A stretch of DNA of 42,014 nt from Gammaproteobacteria bacterium (GCA_029881995.1 JAOULO010000027.1:1-42014), one strand, 5' to 3'. Positions 1-7,073 are shown, numbered from the stretch's first letter. Program-made: numbers and translations. Notes: generated by a model not told the origin, from the sequence alone.

Positions 1-67
1 TCGGCGCAATCATGGTGGCCACTCACAATGCATGTAATTTGCCTTTTTCAAATTAATGAGCGCATGC

Positions 68-130
68 ACATAACCAGGCGCTCAAAATCGGACCGCCAAA
101 CTGCGGCGGCCGCTTAGCTTTGCGTTAGCT
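68..130 (+). other. attC-like recombination site of the cassette before the first complete one
   Basis: The site runs from a left core ACATAAC (68-74) to a right core GTTAGCT (124-130). Between them lies an imperfect palindrome containing GGCGCTCAAAATCGG on the left and CCGCTTAGCTTTGC on the right, a layout typical of chromosomal integron attC sites. The expected recombination point is between G124 and T125, so the next cassette starts at TTAGCT. The cassette that owns this site lies mostly outside the window. Confidence 0.7.
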
Positions 131-138
131 GTATAAAT

Positions 139-699
139 ATGAAACGTTCATTAAATATTTTTTATAATAAAACTGATGAAACTGAATTTTCAGAATTGCT
201 GTTAAAGAACTTTCCTGAAATTGCCTTTATTGATGGATGCTATTGGCCAACACCAGAACCCCCATTAAAAGAATCAATTACTGCATGTAAAGAAAATTTA
301 GTCTATTTATGGAATCCGCATGTAATCAAAACATTACCATATGAAAAACATTCAGATGGTGCTCGCTATCATGGCCCTCAATCTGGCATCGTTATTCAAT
401 ATTTACGTTGCAGAATAGATGAAAATAATATTAGAAATGGCTGTATATCTATAGGCATATCAGACTCAGATGATATAGAGTCAATAAAAATGAAAAAGTT
501 TGTTAATGATGTTTGGAAAATAATTAATAAATTTAGTGTACCAGGTCTTGTCTGTGTTTCACCTGATACCGGTGAAATAATAAATGATAAAATCCCACAA
601 TTTAGGTTGGGTAAACATGCTGCAAAATGGAGTTTAGAACATGAGTCACATTTCTTGCGAGATGCAACAGTATATAATTATTACAAAGCAAACAGCTAA
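139..699 (+). CDS. Integron cassette protein, unknown function
   Basis: This encodes a 186-residue soluble protein with no signal peptide or membrane segment. I do not recognise the family. The start ATG lies 14 bases inside the cassette and the TAA stop sits inside the R'' core of the downstream attC, the usual tight packing of cassette genes. The protein mixes charged and aromatic residues and has a Cys/His-poor, globular look. The gene is very AT-rich and has no obvious Shine-Dalgarno. Expression would rely on a promoter upstream or in a neighbouring cassette. Any function beyond being a mobile cassette payload is unknown. Confidence 0.8.
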   Translation: MKRSLNIFYNKTDETEFSELLLKNFPEIAFIDGCYWPTPEPPLKESITACKENLVYLWNPHVIKTLPYEKHSDGARYHGPQSGIVIQYLRCRIDENNIRNGCISIGISDSDDIESIKMKKFVNDVWKIINKFSVPGLVCVSPDTGEIINDKIPQFRLGKHAAKWSLEHESHFLRDATVYNYYKANS

Positions 700-773
700 C
701 AAGAAAATCAAGTCATTCGCTTCGCTCATTGGGACGCGCAAAAGCGGCGCGCCCCTTATTTAAGTCGTTAGGC
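694..773 (+). other. attC site of cassette 1
   Basis: The R'' core AGCTAAC (694-700) is the exact reverse complement of GTTAGCT formed at the start of this cassette (124-130), as expected because excision rebuilds the core from both cassette ends. The R' core is GTTAGGC (767-773). The 80-bp interior is an imperfect palindrome with a GC-rich centre (GACGCGC and GCGCGCC). Confidence 0.88.
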
Positions 774-783
774 ACACAATAAT

Positions 784-1152
784 ATGAAATTGTTATTAAG
801 TATTTTTACAGTAATTTTATTTGCCTCTTGTTCATCTAAGGATGAAAACAGCGGTTATAAATCAAACAAAATAGCTAGCTTAATATCAGAGGAAGGCCAC
901 GAAGCATATATAATCGAATCAACATTTAATAAAATTAGTGATACACAATTACTAATTAAATTTAATGGTGGTAAGTGCTCATCTGGTGCAGTCTATGGGG
1001 AAAAAACTGATTTAGGTCTGAAAATGAGATGGAAACAATCAGTCTTAGTTGTTTCAAAGCCTGAAAACGTAGTCCTGTCTCGCAATCCATCTGGAGAGTA
1101 TATAAAGTGCGGGAAATACACTATCCAAGTAGCAATTGAAAATTATGAGTAA
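784..1152 (+). CDS. Integron cassette protein, probable small lipoprotein
   Basis: The 122-residue product starts with a short basic-hydrophobic leader that ends in LFASC, a plausible lipobox with Cys at about residue 16, so it is probably a lipoprotein. The rest is a small polar domain with two further cysteines that could pair. No family is recognised. The gene starts about 16 bases after the cassette boundary at 767/768 and ends just before the next attC. It is AT-rich like its neighbours and has no clear ribosome binding site. Confidence 0.75.
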   Translation: MKLLLSIFTVILFASCSSKDENSGYKSNKIASLISEEGHEAYIIESTFNKISDTQLLIKFNGGKCSSGAVYGEKTDLGLKMRWKQSVLVVSKPENVVLSRNPSGEYIKCGKYTIQVAIENYE

Positions 1153-1161
1153 AACGATACT

Positions 1162-1212
1162 GCCTAAAAATGTATAACGAGACACGGGGTCTCGTTAATT
1201 AAACTGTTAGGT
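1162..1212 (+). other. Short attC site of cassette 2
   Basis: R'' is GCCTAAA (1162-1168), one base off the perfect partner GCCTAAC of this cassette's start; R' is GTTAGGT (1206-1212). Inside is a perfect 9-bp inverted repeat, TAACGAGAC (1175-1183) and GTCTCGTTA (1189-1197), with a 5-base loop. At 51 bp it is the shortest site of the array. Confidence 0.75.
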
Positions 1213-1216
1213 ATAT

Positions 1217-1708
1217 ATGATGAAATACATCGCCAGCCTTTTACTTATAATCATAACACCGCATTCCTATGCAGAGTCAGAAAGACTTTTGGAGGGCCAC
1301 TGGCTTGGCGGGGGCAGTGCATTTTGGGAGCATGATTTTACTATTAAGGATAATATAATATCGTTTAATTCTGTCTCTTGTCTAAACAACAAATTTGAGA
1401 TAATTGAAAATTTCAAAGGCCAACTACCAAACTTCATTGAAGGAAATGATGATTATTTTACATTTGTTATAAAAATTAATTTTGGTGATACGCGAGACTG
1501 TAAAATCGCCAAATACAGGACTGGAGAATATCTGAGAATTAACATTTACCAAAAAAACACATGCAAATCATCAATTAATTTATATAGTAATTTTGATGAA
1601 ATGATGAAAGACAAAAAAGATAACTGGAATAATAAAGTTGGTAGTTGGGGAATATGGAAACAGGATTTTGGCACAAGAAATTGCAATCCATACCTAACAA
1701 ACCAATAA
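1217..1708 (+). CDS. Integron cassette protein, probably exported
   Basis: The 163-residue product begins with a clear Sec signal peptide: basic start, hydrophobic LLLIIIT core, and a likely cut after SYA (about residue 19). The mature part is polar, with several Trp and paired cysteines that may form disulfides in the periplasm. No family is recognised. ATG codons at 1217 and 1220 are both possible starts. The reading frame runs into the attC: the R'' core ACCTAAC (1692-1698) codes for the last residues. The gene is AT-rich. Confidence 0.78.
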   Translation: MMKYIASLLLIIITPHSYAESERLLEGHWLGGGSAFWEHDFTIKDNIISFNSVSCLNNKFEIIENFKGQLPNFIEGNDDYFTFVIKINFGDTRDCKIAKYRTGEYLRINIYQKNTCKSSINLYSNFDEMMKDKKDNWNNKVGSWGIWKQDFGTRNCNPYLTNQ

Positions 1709-1781
1709 ACCGTGAGCACCATGAGCTACGGCCTAAACTACAGGCCTTCACTCATGGTGCCACGTTATCACAGCGTTAGGC
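1692..1781 (+). other. attC site of cassette 3
   Basis: R'' ACCTAAC (1692-1698) is the exact reverse complement of the GTTAGGT that opens this cassette at 1206. R' is GTTAGGC (1775-1781). The interior forms a long hairpin, with GAGCACCATGAG on the left and CTCATGGTGC on the right, and has TACGGCCTAAA and CAGGCC near the tip. It is clearly related in sequence to the next site. Confidence 0.9.
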
Positions 1782-1788
1782 ACACAAA

Positions 1789-2271
1789 ATGAAAATCATA
1801 GTTTTCGTTATTAGCATATTTTTCTCTGCCTCAGCATATGCTGAAAACTTAATTGGGAAGGTAGTCCCACCATACCCTGATGGACTTAAGTCTAGGCAAG
1901 GTGCATGTATATCTGTAGAACTTGGGGATAATAAATTCTGTGATTATGCTGTAGAAGAACTACAAGAAATTGGTAAGAAACCACACACCATTGTCATAAA
2001 AAAACAAATTGGAAGAAAAGGAAAAAAAGCAATTTGGAAAATTACTGATCAAATAGACTACCCGGAGATAAGAAAAGGTGAATATTTAACTTTTGCTGGG
2101 TGTAAAGTTAATAATGTATTTGATCAAACAGTCATGGCCGTTGTTTCTTTTACTGAAAGTCAATTTCATAAAGCAACTTCATGGGCTGCAATCGTTAATT
2201 TAAAAAGTGGTCTTGTAACTAAAATACAACCAAATGGCATTGAATGTGACAATGCTGGGTGGGGAGTATAA
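1789..2271 (+). CDS. Integron cassette protein, probably exported
   Basis: The product has 160 residues with a Sec signal peptide (MKIIVFVISIFFSASAYA) and a likely cut after AYA. The mature domain is basic, with four or five cysteines. I do not recognise a family. The start ATG is 13 bases inside the cassette and the stop is immediately before the next attC. It is the third successive cassette gene whose product is predicted to leave the cytoplasm. Confidence 0.78.
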   Translation: MKIIVFVISIFFSASAYAENLIGKVVPPYPDGLKSRQGACISVELGDNKFCDYAVEELQEIGKKPHTIVIKKQIGRKGKKAIWKITDQIDYPEIRKGEYLTFAGCKVNNVFDQTVMAVVSFTESQFHKATSWAAIVNLKSGLVTKIQPNGIECDNAGWGV

Positions 2272-2272
2272 T

Positions 2273-2361
2273 GCCTAACCAGCAAATCAACCTGACCACC
2301 ATGAGCTACGGCCTAAAAAGCAGGCCTCCGCTCACGGTGTCAGGTTATTAAAACGTTAGCT
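2273..2361 (+). other. attC site of cassette 4
   Basis: R'' GCCTAAC (2273-2279) is the exact reverse complement of the GTTAGGC that opens this cassette at 1775. R' is GTTAGCT (2355-2361). The interior shares CACCATGAGCTACGGCCTAA with the previous attC and closes with CTCACGGTG. Fifteen bases beyond it an IS3-type element begins, so the following cassette is lost or interrupted. Confidence 0.9.
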
Positions 2362-2416
2362 AACCAAGTTACCCATGAAAAGTAGACACCTCCTTAACTA
2401 AAGACAGGAGGCACTT

Positions 2417-2728
2417 ATGCCAAAGAAAAAACAAACACCGCCCTACACAGAAGCCTTTCGAAAAGAAGCGATACGTCGTTCAGAACAGGAAGGCATGACA
2501 GCCGTCATGGTGGCAAAAGAGTTAGGCATTCACGTTAATCAAATCTACAATTGGCGATTACAATATAAAAATCTCTCAAAGGGACAATTTACCACCATGA
2601 ACGGTGTTGACTATTCAAAGGATGAGTCGATAGAACTCAGGAAGCTCAAACGCAAGGTCAAGGAGCTTGAAGAGGAGAACGACTTCCTAAAAAAAGCGAC
2701 GGCGTACTTTTCGAATCAAAAAAAGTAA
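2417..2728 (+). CDS. IS3-family transposase OrfA
   Basis: This encodes a 103-residue OrfA. Residues about 8-50 form the helix-turn-helix that binds the IS ends (TEAFRKEAIRR ... MVAKELGIHVNQIYNWR). Residues about 75-98 form a leucine-zipper-like coiled coil (LRKLKRKVKELEEENDFLKK). An AGGAGG ribosome binding site lies just upstream. The gene ends on a run of seven A plus G (2718-2725), the usual slippery site where ribosomes shift by -1 to make the OrfAB transposase. OrfA alone may still be made, but its partner is truncated. Confidence 0.9.
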   Translation: MPKKKQTPPYTEAFRKEAIRRSEQEGMTAVMVAKELGIHVNQIYNWRLQYKNLSKGQFTTMNGVDYSKDESIELRKLKRKVKELEEENDFLKKATAYFSNQKK

Positions 2729-2934
2729 AGTACGCCTTTATTCAATCATTAAAGGGACAGTTTGCCATTACCAAAATGTGCATCTGGCTGAAGGTTTCAC
2801 GTTCAGGCTATTACAAGTCTCGCCGTCGAGAGGTGAGTCCGCGAGAGCGTAAACGCGAACTTGTCCGTTCAGCGGTGGTGGATGTCTACTTTCTAAAGGT
2901 GACGGAGGGATTAAATAATGAACAACTCCTCTAG
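2725..2934 (+). pseudogene. IS3-family transposase OrfB, N-terminal fragment
   Basis: In the -1 frame after the slippery A run the sequence reads about 69 codons typical of the OrfB N-terminus (ITKMCIWLKVSRSGYY, then RKRELVRSAVVD) before a TAG stop at 2932-2934. Full OrfB proteins have roughly 270-300 residues, so the whole DDE catalytic core is missing. The last dozen residues no longer look like OrfB, which places the break near 2895. Confidence 0.8.
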
Positions 2935-2973
2935 CTGGATAAAAACAATATCTGCAACCAACTTTCGTTTGAT

Positions 2974-3345
2974 TTAACCTGTTCTGAATACATCAATTAG
3001 AAACAATTGCTCTCTGACACGGATTTCGGTTTTAGTCATCCCCGATTGTGTCGCGAAGGTTTTCGCAAGACGAAACGGCCCTTTTGAACTCAGCCCAAGA
3101 CTAATAGCTATTTTAGTCCTGGTGCCAAGCCTGATCAGATTACGAATGCGCGTGCGTGGTTTGCGCCACTGTTTTAAGTAACACATACGTATACGCCGAC
3201 GTATCCATTCGTCTAATCGCGGTAAAGGGCGATAGTATTCGGAGAGTGCAAAATAGTTCATCCAACCTTGAATGTACAAGCGTAACTCACGGTAGCGACG
3301 CTGAGTCACTTCATTAAAATCGGTAACTGTCAGGTCGGGTCGTGG
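2974..3345 (-). pseudogene. Group II intron reverse transcriptase/maturase, C-terminal remnant
   Basis: The frame is open from a stop at 3346-3348 down to 2974. It carries the maturase X domain: GWMNYFALSEYYRPL, then LDEWIRRRIRMCYLKQWRKP, then LGLSSKGPFRLAKT. These strings are typical of bacterial class C intron proteins. The reverse-transcriptase fingers and palm (about 300 residues) are absent, and no domain V hairpin is visible downstream, so this is a dead fragment. Its orientation, opposite to the cassettes, fits class C-attC introns, which insert into the bottom strand of attC sites. Confidence 0.85.
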
Positions 3346-3718
3346 TCACTACAAATAAATTTATTGAAGTTACTACTCAATAAGTGGGTATATTTTGTAC
3401 AATTTAGTGCATCAATAATCAATACCGAAAAAACTGATAGCCATCAATAAGGTTTTAAACCTTGATACTCTTGTGATATTGGCGTTATTCTCAGAACAAG
3501 CAAGTAACCGATTTACATTAAGAAGTAGGTTGGGAATAGAGTAGCGCTGTCACTTCTGCATTTATCTCACTTGTTATATTAGTCGTAACGAATCTTTGAA
3601 GTGTCAGTGAAATTGTCTGGTACATTATTTTAAAAGTGTGTGAAAACCAAATCTGAAACAAAGGCTGCGATAATATTGTAAAAGCTGATAATTGATATTT
3701 TTATGTGGAGGGTGAACT
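3346..3718. other. Non-coding AT-rich stretch
   Basis: No convincing gene, repeat or RNA was found here. It is AT-rich, separates the mobile-element debris from the PEP-CTERM gene, and probably contains that gene's promoter. A strong ribosome binding site (GGAGGGT) lies at its right end. Confidence 0.5.
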
Positions 3719-4324
3719 ATGCGGTGTAAATATGTTTTATTTATTTTTTTAGTGGTATCGATTACCACTCAATCTGTACAAGCAGTTACTGTTATTGATA
3801 CTGGTGAGGGAGGCACTGGATATGCTGCCACAGGTCTTGGCGGAATACCTAATCAATCAACTGCTGCCGAATTCACTCTCGACATGGCATATATAATCAC
3901 TGATATCGAGGGTTGGATGCGTACTTTTACTGGAAATCAGGCAACAATTGTTATCTATAGTGATGCTGGAGAAATACCAGGTATTGAGATATATTCTGGT
4001 ACTTTCGATGCTTACCAGACAAACTATAGTTGGCAAGGTGCGCACAATCTTGATTGGCTATTAGCTGCAGGTACTTACTGGGTATCATTCGAGGTAAGGG
4101 AATTCGATAATCTATTTGCTGGTTTGCCGGTAGGTATTGGTGGAAATGGGCCACCTAACCCATTGGGAAATGAAGCTTATTATACCCCATCCAATGGAAG
4201 GTGGGTTGAGTTGGATAATTTAGATTTTGCGGTCAGAATTCAGGGGATTCCTGTCCCTGAACCAATGGCCCTAACATTGATGGTTATCGGGCTTGCTAGT
4301 TTAGGTTTTTGTCGTAAAGGTTAG
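3719..4324 (+). CDS. PEP-CTERM sorting domain protein
   Basis: The product is a 201-residue exported protein. It has a Sec signal peptide (residues 1-22, ending SVQA) and a beta-rich, Gly/Tyr/Asn-rich middle. The C-terminal sorting tag holds VPEP followed by a hydrophobic helix and a short basic end (CRKG). In this family the tag is recognised by an exosortase, which releases the protein to the envelope or extracellular matrix; no exosortase gene is in the window. The middle domain resembles the DUF-type beta sandwiches common in PEP-CTERM proteins, and its ligand is unknown. GGAGGGT precedes the start at good spacing. Confidence 0.88.
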   Translation: MRCKYVLFIFLVVSITTQSVQAVTVIDTGEGGTGYAATGLGGIPNQSTAAEFTLDMAYIITDIEGWMRTFTGNQATIVIYSDAGEIPGIEIYSGTFDAYQTNYSWQGAHNLDWLLAAGTYWVSFEVREFDNLFAGLPVGIGGNGPPNPLGNEAYYTPSNGRWVELDNLDFAVRIQGIPVPEPMALTLMVIGLASLGFCRKG

Positions 4325-4357
4325 CCGTCTAATTTGAATTTGCTTTTTAAAAACCAA

Positions 4358-4387
4358 TCAAGTGAATCAAGGGATCAGATCACTTGA
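4358..4387. terminator. Stem-loop after the PEP-CTERM gene
   Basis: TCAAGTGA (4358-4365) and TCACTTGA (4380-4387) form a perfect 8-bp stem with a 14-base loop, followed by AAAA rather than T. The loop and right arm contain the ATCAAGGG..TCAGATCACTTG motif that recurs at 4640 and 4778, so this may be part of a dispersed repeat as much as a terminator. Confidence 0.45.
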
Positions 4388-4480
4388 AAATCTTAAAACA
4401 AGACAGCCAATTCGCTTTGGGGTTAGCACCGACTTCGATGGCGTGTGTTTGGGTTTTGGTTTTTTAAATATAAATTAGGT

Positions 4481-4570
4481 GGCGACAGGAATGTCGCCGC
4501 ATTGGTAGAGGGACTTGGACGACGTACAGGGATGTACTAGTGTCGCGGGAGGCATGGATGCCGGGAGCGA
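4481..4570. repeat. Array of three small hairpins sharing a GGATG-like loop
   Basis: Three stem-loops follow each other: GGCGAC-AGGAAT-GTCGCC (4481-4498), GTAC-AGGGAT-GTAC (4524-4537) and GGCAT-GG-ATGCC (4551-4562). The last is enclosed by TCGC...GCGA (4542-4570). Each has AGG(A/G)ATG or TGGATG at its apex. The pattern resembles repetitive intergenic elements of marine gammaproteobacteria. No gene is present from 4325 to 4820. Confidence 0.5.
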
Positions 4571-4639
4571 CCGCCCCTTCTGCCAAAAGTAATCGGGGAC
4601 AGACCACGATTAAATGTAAGAGTTACAATCAAGGGGTCA

Positions 4640-4762
4640 ATCAAGGGGTCAGATCACTTGAAATAGATAAGCAAGCATTAAGATGAAACCAAACTCAATT
4701 TTAAAAATTATGTTCATCCTTGGCGCTGTTGTCGATGGTGCAATCGCAGTGTCGTGGTTCTT
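4640..4762 (+). pseudogene. Partial duplicate of the 5' end of the next gene
   Basis: These 123 bp recur at 4778-4900 with only two mismatches, an offset of 138 bp. The copy includes the spacer motif ATCAAGGGGTCAGATCACTT, the start ATG (4683) and the first 26 or so codons of the membrane protein gene, then runs straight into another ATCAAGGGG motif. It is therefore a truncated gene copy, not a second functional gene. Confidence 0.85.
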
Positions 4763-4777
4763 ATCAAGGGGTAATAT

Positions 4778-4900
4778 ATCAAGGGGTCAGATCACTTGAA
4801 ATAGATAAGCAAGCATTAAGATGAAACCAAACTCAATTTTAAAATTTATGTTCATCCTTGGCGCTGTTGTTGATGGTGCAATCGCAGTGTCGTGGTTCTT
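4778..4900 (+). repeat. Second copy of the 123-bp direct repeat
   Basis: This is the intact partner of the duplication at 4640-4762. It carries the leader and the first 26 or so codons of the functional membrane protein gene. The differences are an A/T change at 4707 versus 4845 and a C/T change at 4733 versus 4871. The repeat starts with the ATCAAGGGGTCAGATCACTT motif found three times between 4367 and 4801. Confidence 0.85.
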
Positions 4901-5219
4901 GATAGCATCAGGCTGGAAGATTCCAAATATATTAAATGGTTATATTGGATCAGGGATGGATTATCAATTGGCGATGTACGTTGGCGCCATGTTTATGGCA
5001 GGGTGGGCTGTATTATTGGCCTGGGGCGCAAGAAAGCCTATTGAGAGAAGAGGTCTTCTGCTGATCACGGCCGGATTTCTTTTACTTTCAGTCATCATTG
5101 AGCTTGTGGCGTTCAGTAATATGCTTGGAGGGGCTATGTTTGTATTTGGCGTAAGCAAACGCCTGATCTTAACGGTGTTGTTTACTTTCGCTTATTTCTA
5201 TTCACGAAAAGCAAGATAG
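4821..5219 (+). CDS. Small integral membrane protein, unknown function
   Basis: The 132-residue product has four predicted membrane helices, roughly residues 8-28, 48-68, 78-98 and 105-127, joined by short basic loops. I do not recognise a named family. The start ATG is shared with the duplicated upstream copy. No strong Shine-Dalgarno is visible; AAG close to the ATG is the best candidate. The acetyltransferase gene follows 35 bases downstream on the same strand, so the two may be co-transcribed. Confidence 0.75.
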   Translation: MKPNSILKFMFILGAVVDGAIAVSWFLIASGWKIPNILNGYIGSGMDYQLAMYVGAMFMAGWAVLLAWGARKPIERRGLLLITAGFLLLSVIIELVAFSNMLGGAMFVFGVSKRLILTVLFTFAYFYSRKAR

Positions 5220-5254
5220 CGAGTCAAAACAAGTTAAATATTACAATTACAGGT

Positions 5255-5761
5255 ATGAATATAACCATTCGAGATGAAACCGAGGCCGATATCTCAACAA
5301 TATTTGACATAACGGCCGAGGCCTTTAAGACACTTGAGATAAGTGATCACACTGAGCAATTTGTTATTAATGCACTCCGCAAGGCCGGTGCCCTTATCAT
5401 TTCATTGGTGGCAGAACTGGACGGGCAGGTGATTGGCCATATCGCATTCTCACCTGTCAGCATTTCCGATGGCACCCTGGGCTGGTATGGTTTGGGGCCC
5501 GTCTCGGTGTTACCAAAGTATCAGAAACAGGGTGTAGGGAAGGCCCTGATCCATGAGGGTATATCACGTTTAAAAGAAATGCATGCCAAAGGCTGCTGTC
5601 TTGTGGGCCATCCAGACTACTACAAAAAAGTCGGCTTCGAAAATACCACTGAACTGGCTTATGAAGGCGTGCCTGCCGAGGCCTTCTTTGTACAGTCGTT
5701 TGATGGCAACATTCCTTGTGGGAAAGTCAGCTTTCATGAAGGGTTTATGGCGACTAGTTAA
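5255..5761 (+). CDS. GNAT-family N-acetyltransferase, YhbS-like
   Basis: This is a 168-residue GCN5-related acetyltransferase. The acetyl-CoA binding motif A is seen at about residues 83-105 (LGPVSVLPKYQKQGVGKALI), preceded by the strand that begins with LVAELDGQVIGHIAFSPV. The later part (LVGHPDYYKKVGFE) is the YhbS-type motif B. The family transfers acetyl groups from acetyl-CoA to amines; the substrate cannot be told from sequence. Length and domain order match YhbS relatives. It is likely co-transcribed with the small membrane protein before it. Confidence 0.85.
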   Translation: MNITIRDETEADISTIFDITAEAFKTLEISDHTEQFVINALRKAGALIISLVAELDGQVIGHIAFSPVSISDGTLGWYGLGPVSVLPKYQKQGVGKALIHEGISRLKEMHAKGCCLVGHPDYYKKVGFENTTELAYEGVPAEAFFVQSFDGNIPCGKVSFHEGFMATS

Positions 5762-5887
5762 TATCTTTTACAAACGCGGGTTCTATCTATTTTTCTTCGT
5801 TATGAATTCACAACCTTTGTATATGACCTTAATGTAGTCGTCTGCAAGACTGGTTTTAGTTAAGGGTGTGTGCAAATGACTTCTATA

Positions 5888-6163
5888 TCAAGCTGCGCTT
5901 TCTTTGTGTGATGAAACATACTCGAATGCATACTTAATCGCAGATTCAATTTGGTTCATCATCAATTCTCGTTCCTGGTCTTGTAAATAAAATGCCATGT
6001 CAATATCGTGCCTGATGTATCGAGGAGGAAGCTTGTTTAGAGCGACACAGGCTACATCTTCAACGTAATCATCAATAGTTGTTTTTCCAGATTTATCCAT
6101 AATCAGTTGTATCACCAAGTGCTCATAATAGTTATGAATGTTTCCTGTAGCCATCATATTCAC
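5888..6163 (-). CDS. ComFB-family protein
   Basis: The product is a 91-residue protein with the ComFB signature VACVALNKLPPRYIRHDIDM at residues about 37-56. It also has the N-terminal helix NYYEHLVIQ that contacts the ligand pocket in this family. It is named after a Bacillus competence operon protein. In other bacteria ComFB domains have been reported as cyclic di-nucleotide receptors, so a signalling role is plausible here but is inference. It is a single-gene unit transcribed leftward, convergent with the acetyltransferase gene. Confidence 0.8.
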   Translation of the reverse strand: MNMMATGNIHNYYEHLVIQLIMDKSGKTTIDDYVEDVACVALNKLPPRYIRHDIDMAFYLQDQERELMMNQIESAIKYAFEYVSSHKESAA

Positions 6164-6485
6164 CTGTCTTTTTGTCTATTAACTAATTTGCTATAAAATT
6201 CTGTTATGTTAAATATAAGCAATATTTAAGTTTTACTATATATAATTATAGTTGTTCTATATCCTGTCATTGTTAGGAGTTGTGTCGCTTTGTTAACAAT
6301 CATGAATGATAGTTAAAGTCAGCACAAACAGACTCGGCAAGTAATTAACGCTAACGTTCAAAGTGCCAACATTAGACACTAATCCTATAGGGCAGGTGGA
6401 TGCCCAACGTTGTTGGATCGATTGGCAATGACTACACTGTAATAGCTGGGAACGAGTTTGCCTGTATCGTTAATGGAGTCATTGC
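6164..6485. other. Divergent spacer between the ComFB-like gene and a membrane protein gene
   Basis: I see no gene or RNA here. It should hold the two divergent promoters. A TGGAG ribosome binding site (6474-6478) precedes the TTG start of the rightward gene. Confidence 0.45.
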
Positions 6486-7073
6486 TTGCGAAGAACATTT
6501 TATACATTGTCGATTCTATTCGGCATAATTGCCTTCGAAGTCGTATTTATTGCGTTATCAACAACTTATATGCAGGTACAATTCAGATCGCCTGTGCTTG
6601 GCAATTTTCGGTTTTTTATGGTGTTGTTGCAGGAAGCACCGCTGACTAGCTTGAAGTTAATTATTGTTGAACAGCCCCTGTTTATCATTGAGGCGAAGCA
6701 CCATGCCACTGCAGCAACAGTCTGGTCATTGCATTACTTCAGTATTACAGTACTAATTCATGTCTTTATATCACAAGTTATAGCCAACATTATTTCACGA
6801 TCGGCAGATGCTTTTCGTTGGCGGGACATTCCTTTTACAGGATCCGTGTTGTTACTTTTCTCTTCGCTTTATTTGTTCCTGGGCAGTTGCTGTACGGGTG
6901 GGCCAAACTGGATTTTTCATACCTGGTTATTAGCGGTTGTGTTTAACCCGATTACCTCAAGCAATGCGACGATTCAGTTGTATCAGATGTTGAAAGACGG
7001 GTTTGTTATATGGCAGGTGTTGACTGGGGTGCTGGGCGGGTATCTGCTGTATCGCAATTTTAGAAAAACCTGA
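6486..7073 (+). CDS. Polytopic membrane protein, unknown function
   Basis: The 195-residue product has about five hydrophobic helices and a cysteine pair (GSCCTGGPNW) between helices three and four. The start is taken as TTG at 6486 because TGGAG lies 8 bases upstream and the protein then opens with MRRTF and a membrane helix. I do not recognise the family. No close neighbour suggests a role; the next operon begins about 180 bases downstream. Confidence 0.7.
   Translation: MRRTFYTLSILFGIIAFEVVFIALSTTYMQVQFRSPVLGNFRFFMVLLQEAPLTSLKLIIVEQPLFIIEAKHHATAATVWSLHYFSITVLIHVFISQVIANIISRSADAFRWRDIPFTGSVLLLFSSLYLFLGSCCTGGPNWIFHTWLLAVVFNPITSSNATIQLYQMLKDGFVIWQVLTGVLGGYLLYRNFRKT

Larger units (their letters stand above)
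2376..2934 (+). mobile_element. Truncated IS3-family insertion sequence
   Basis: The element starts near TGAAAAGTAGACACC (2376-2390), which looks like an IS3-type left end, and holds an intact orfA followed by only the first quarter of orfB. No right terminal repeat or target duplication was found before the group II intron remnant, so the copy is broken and cannot transpose by itself. Confidence 0.75.

Noticed and set aside
5583-5837. An 84-codon frame overlapping the end of the acetyltransferase gene
   Set aside because: It lies inside the GNAT gene in another frame, has no ribosome site and shows no protein family pattern, so it is a shadow of the real gene.
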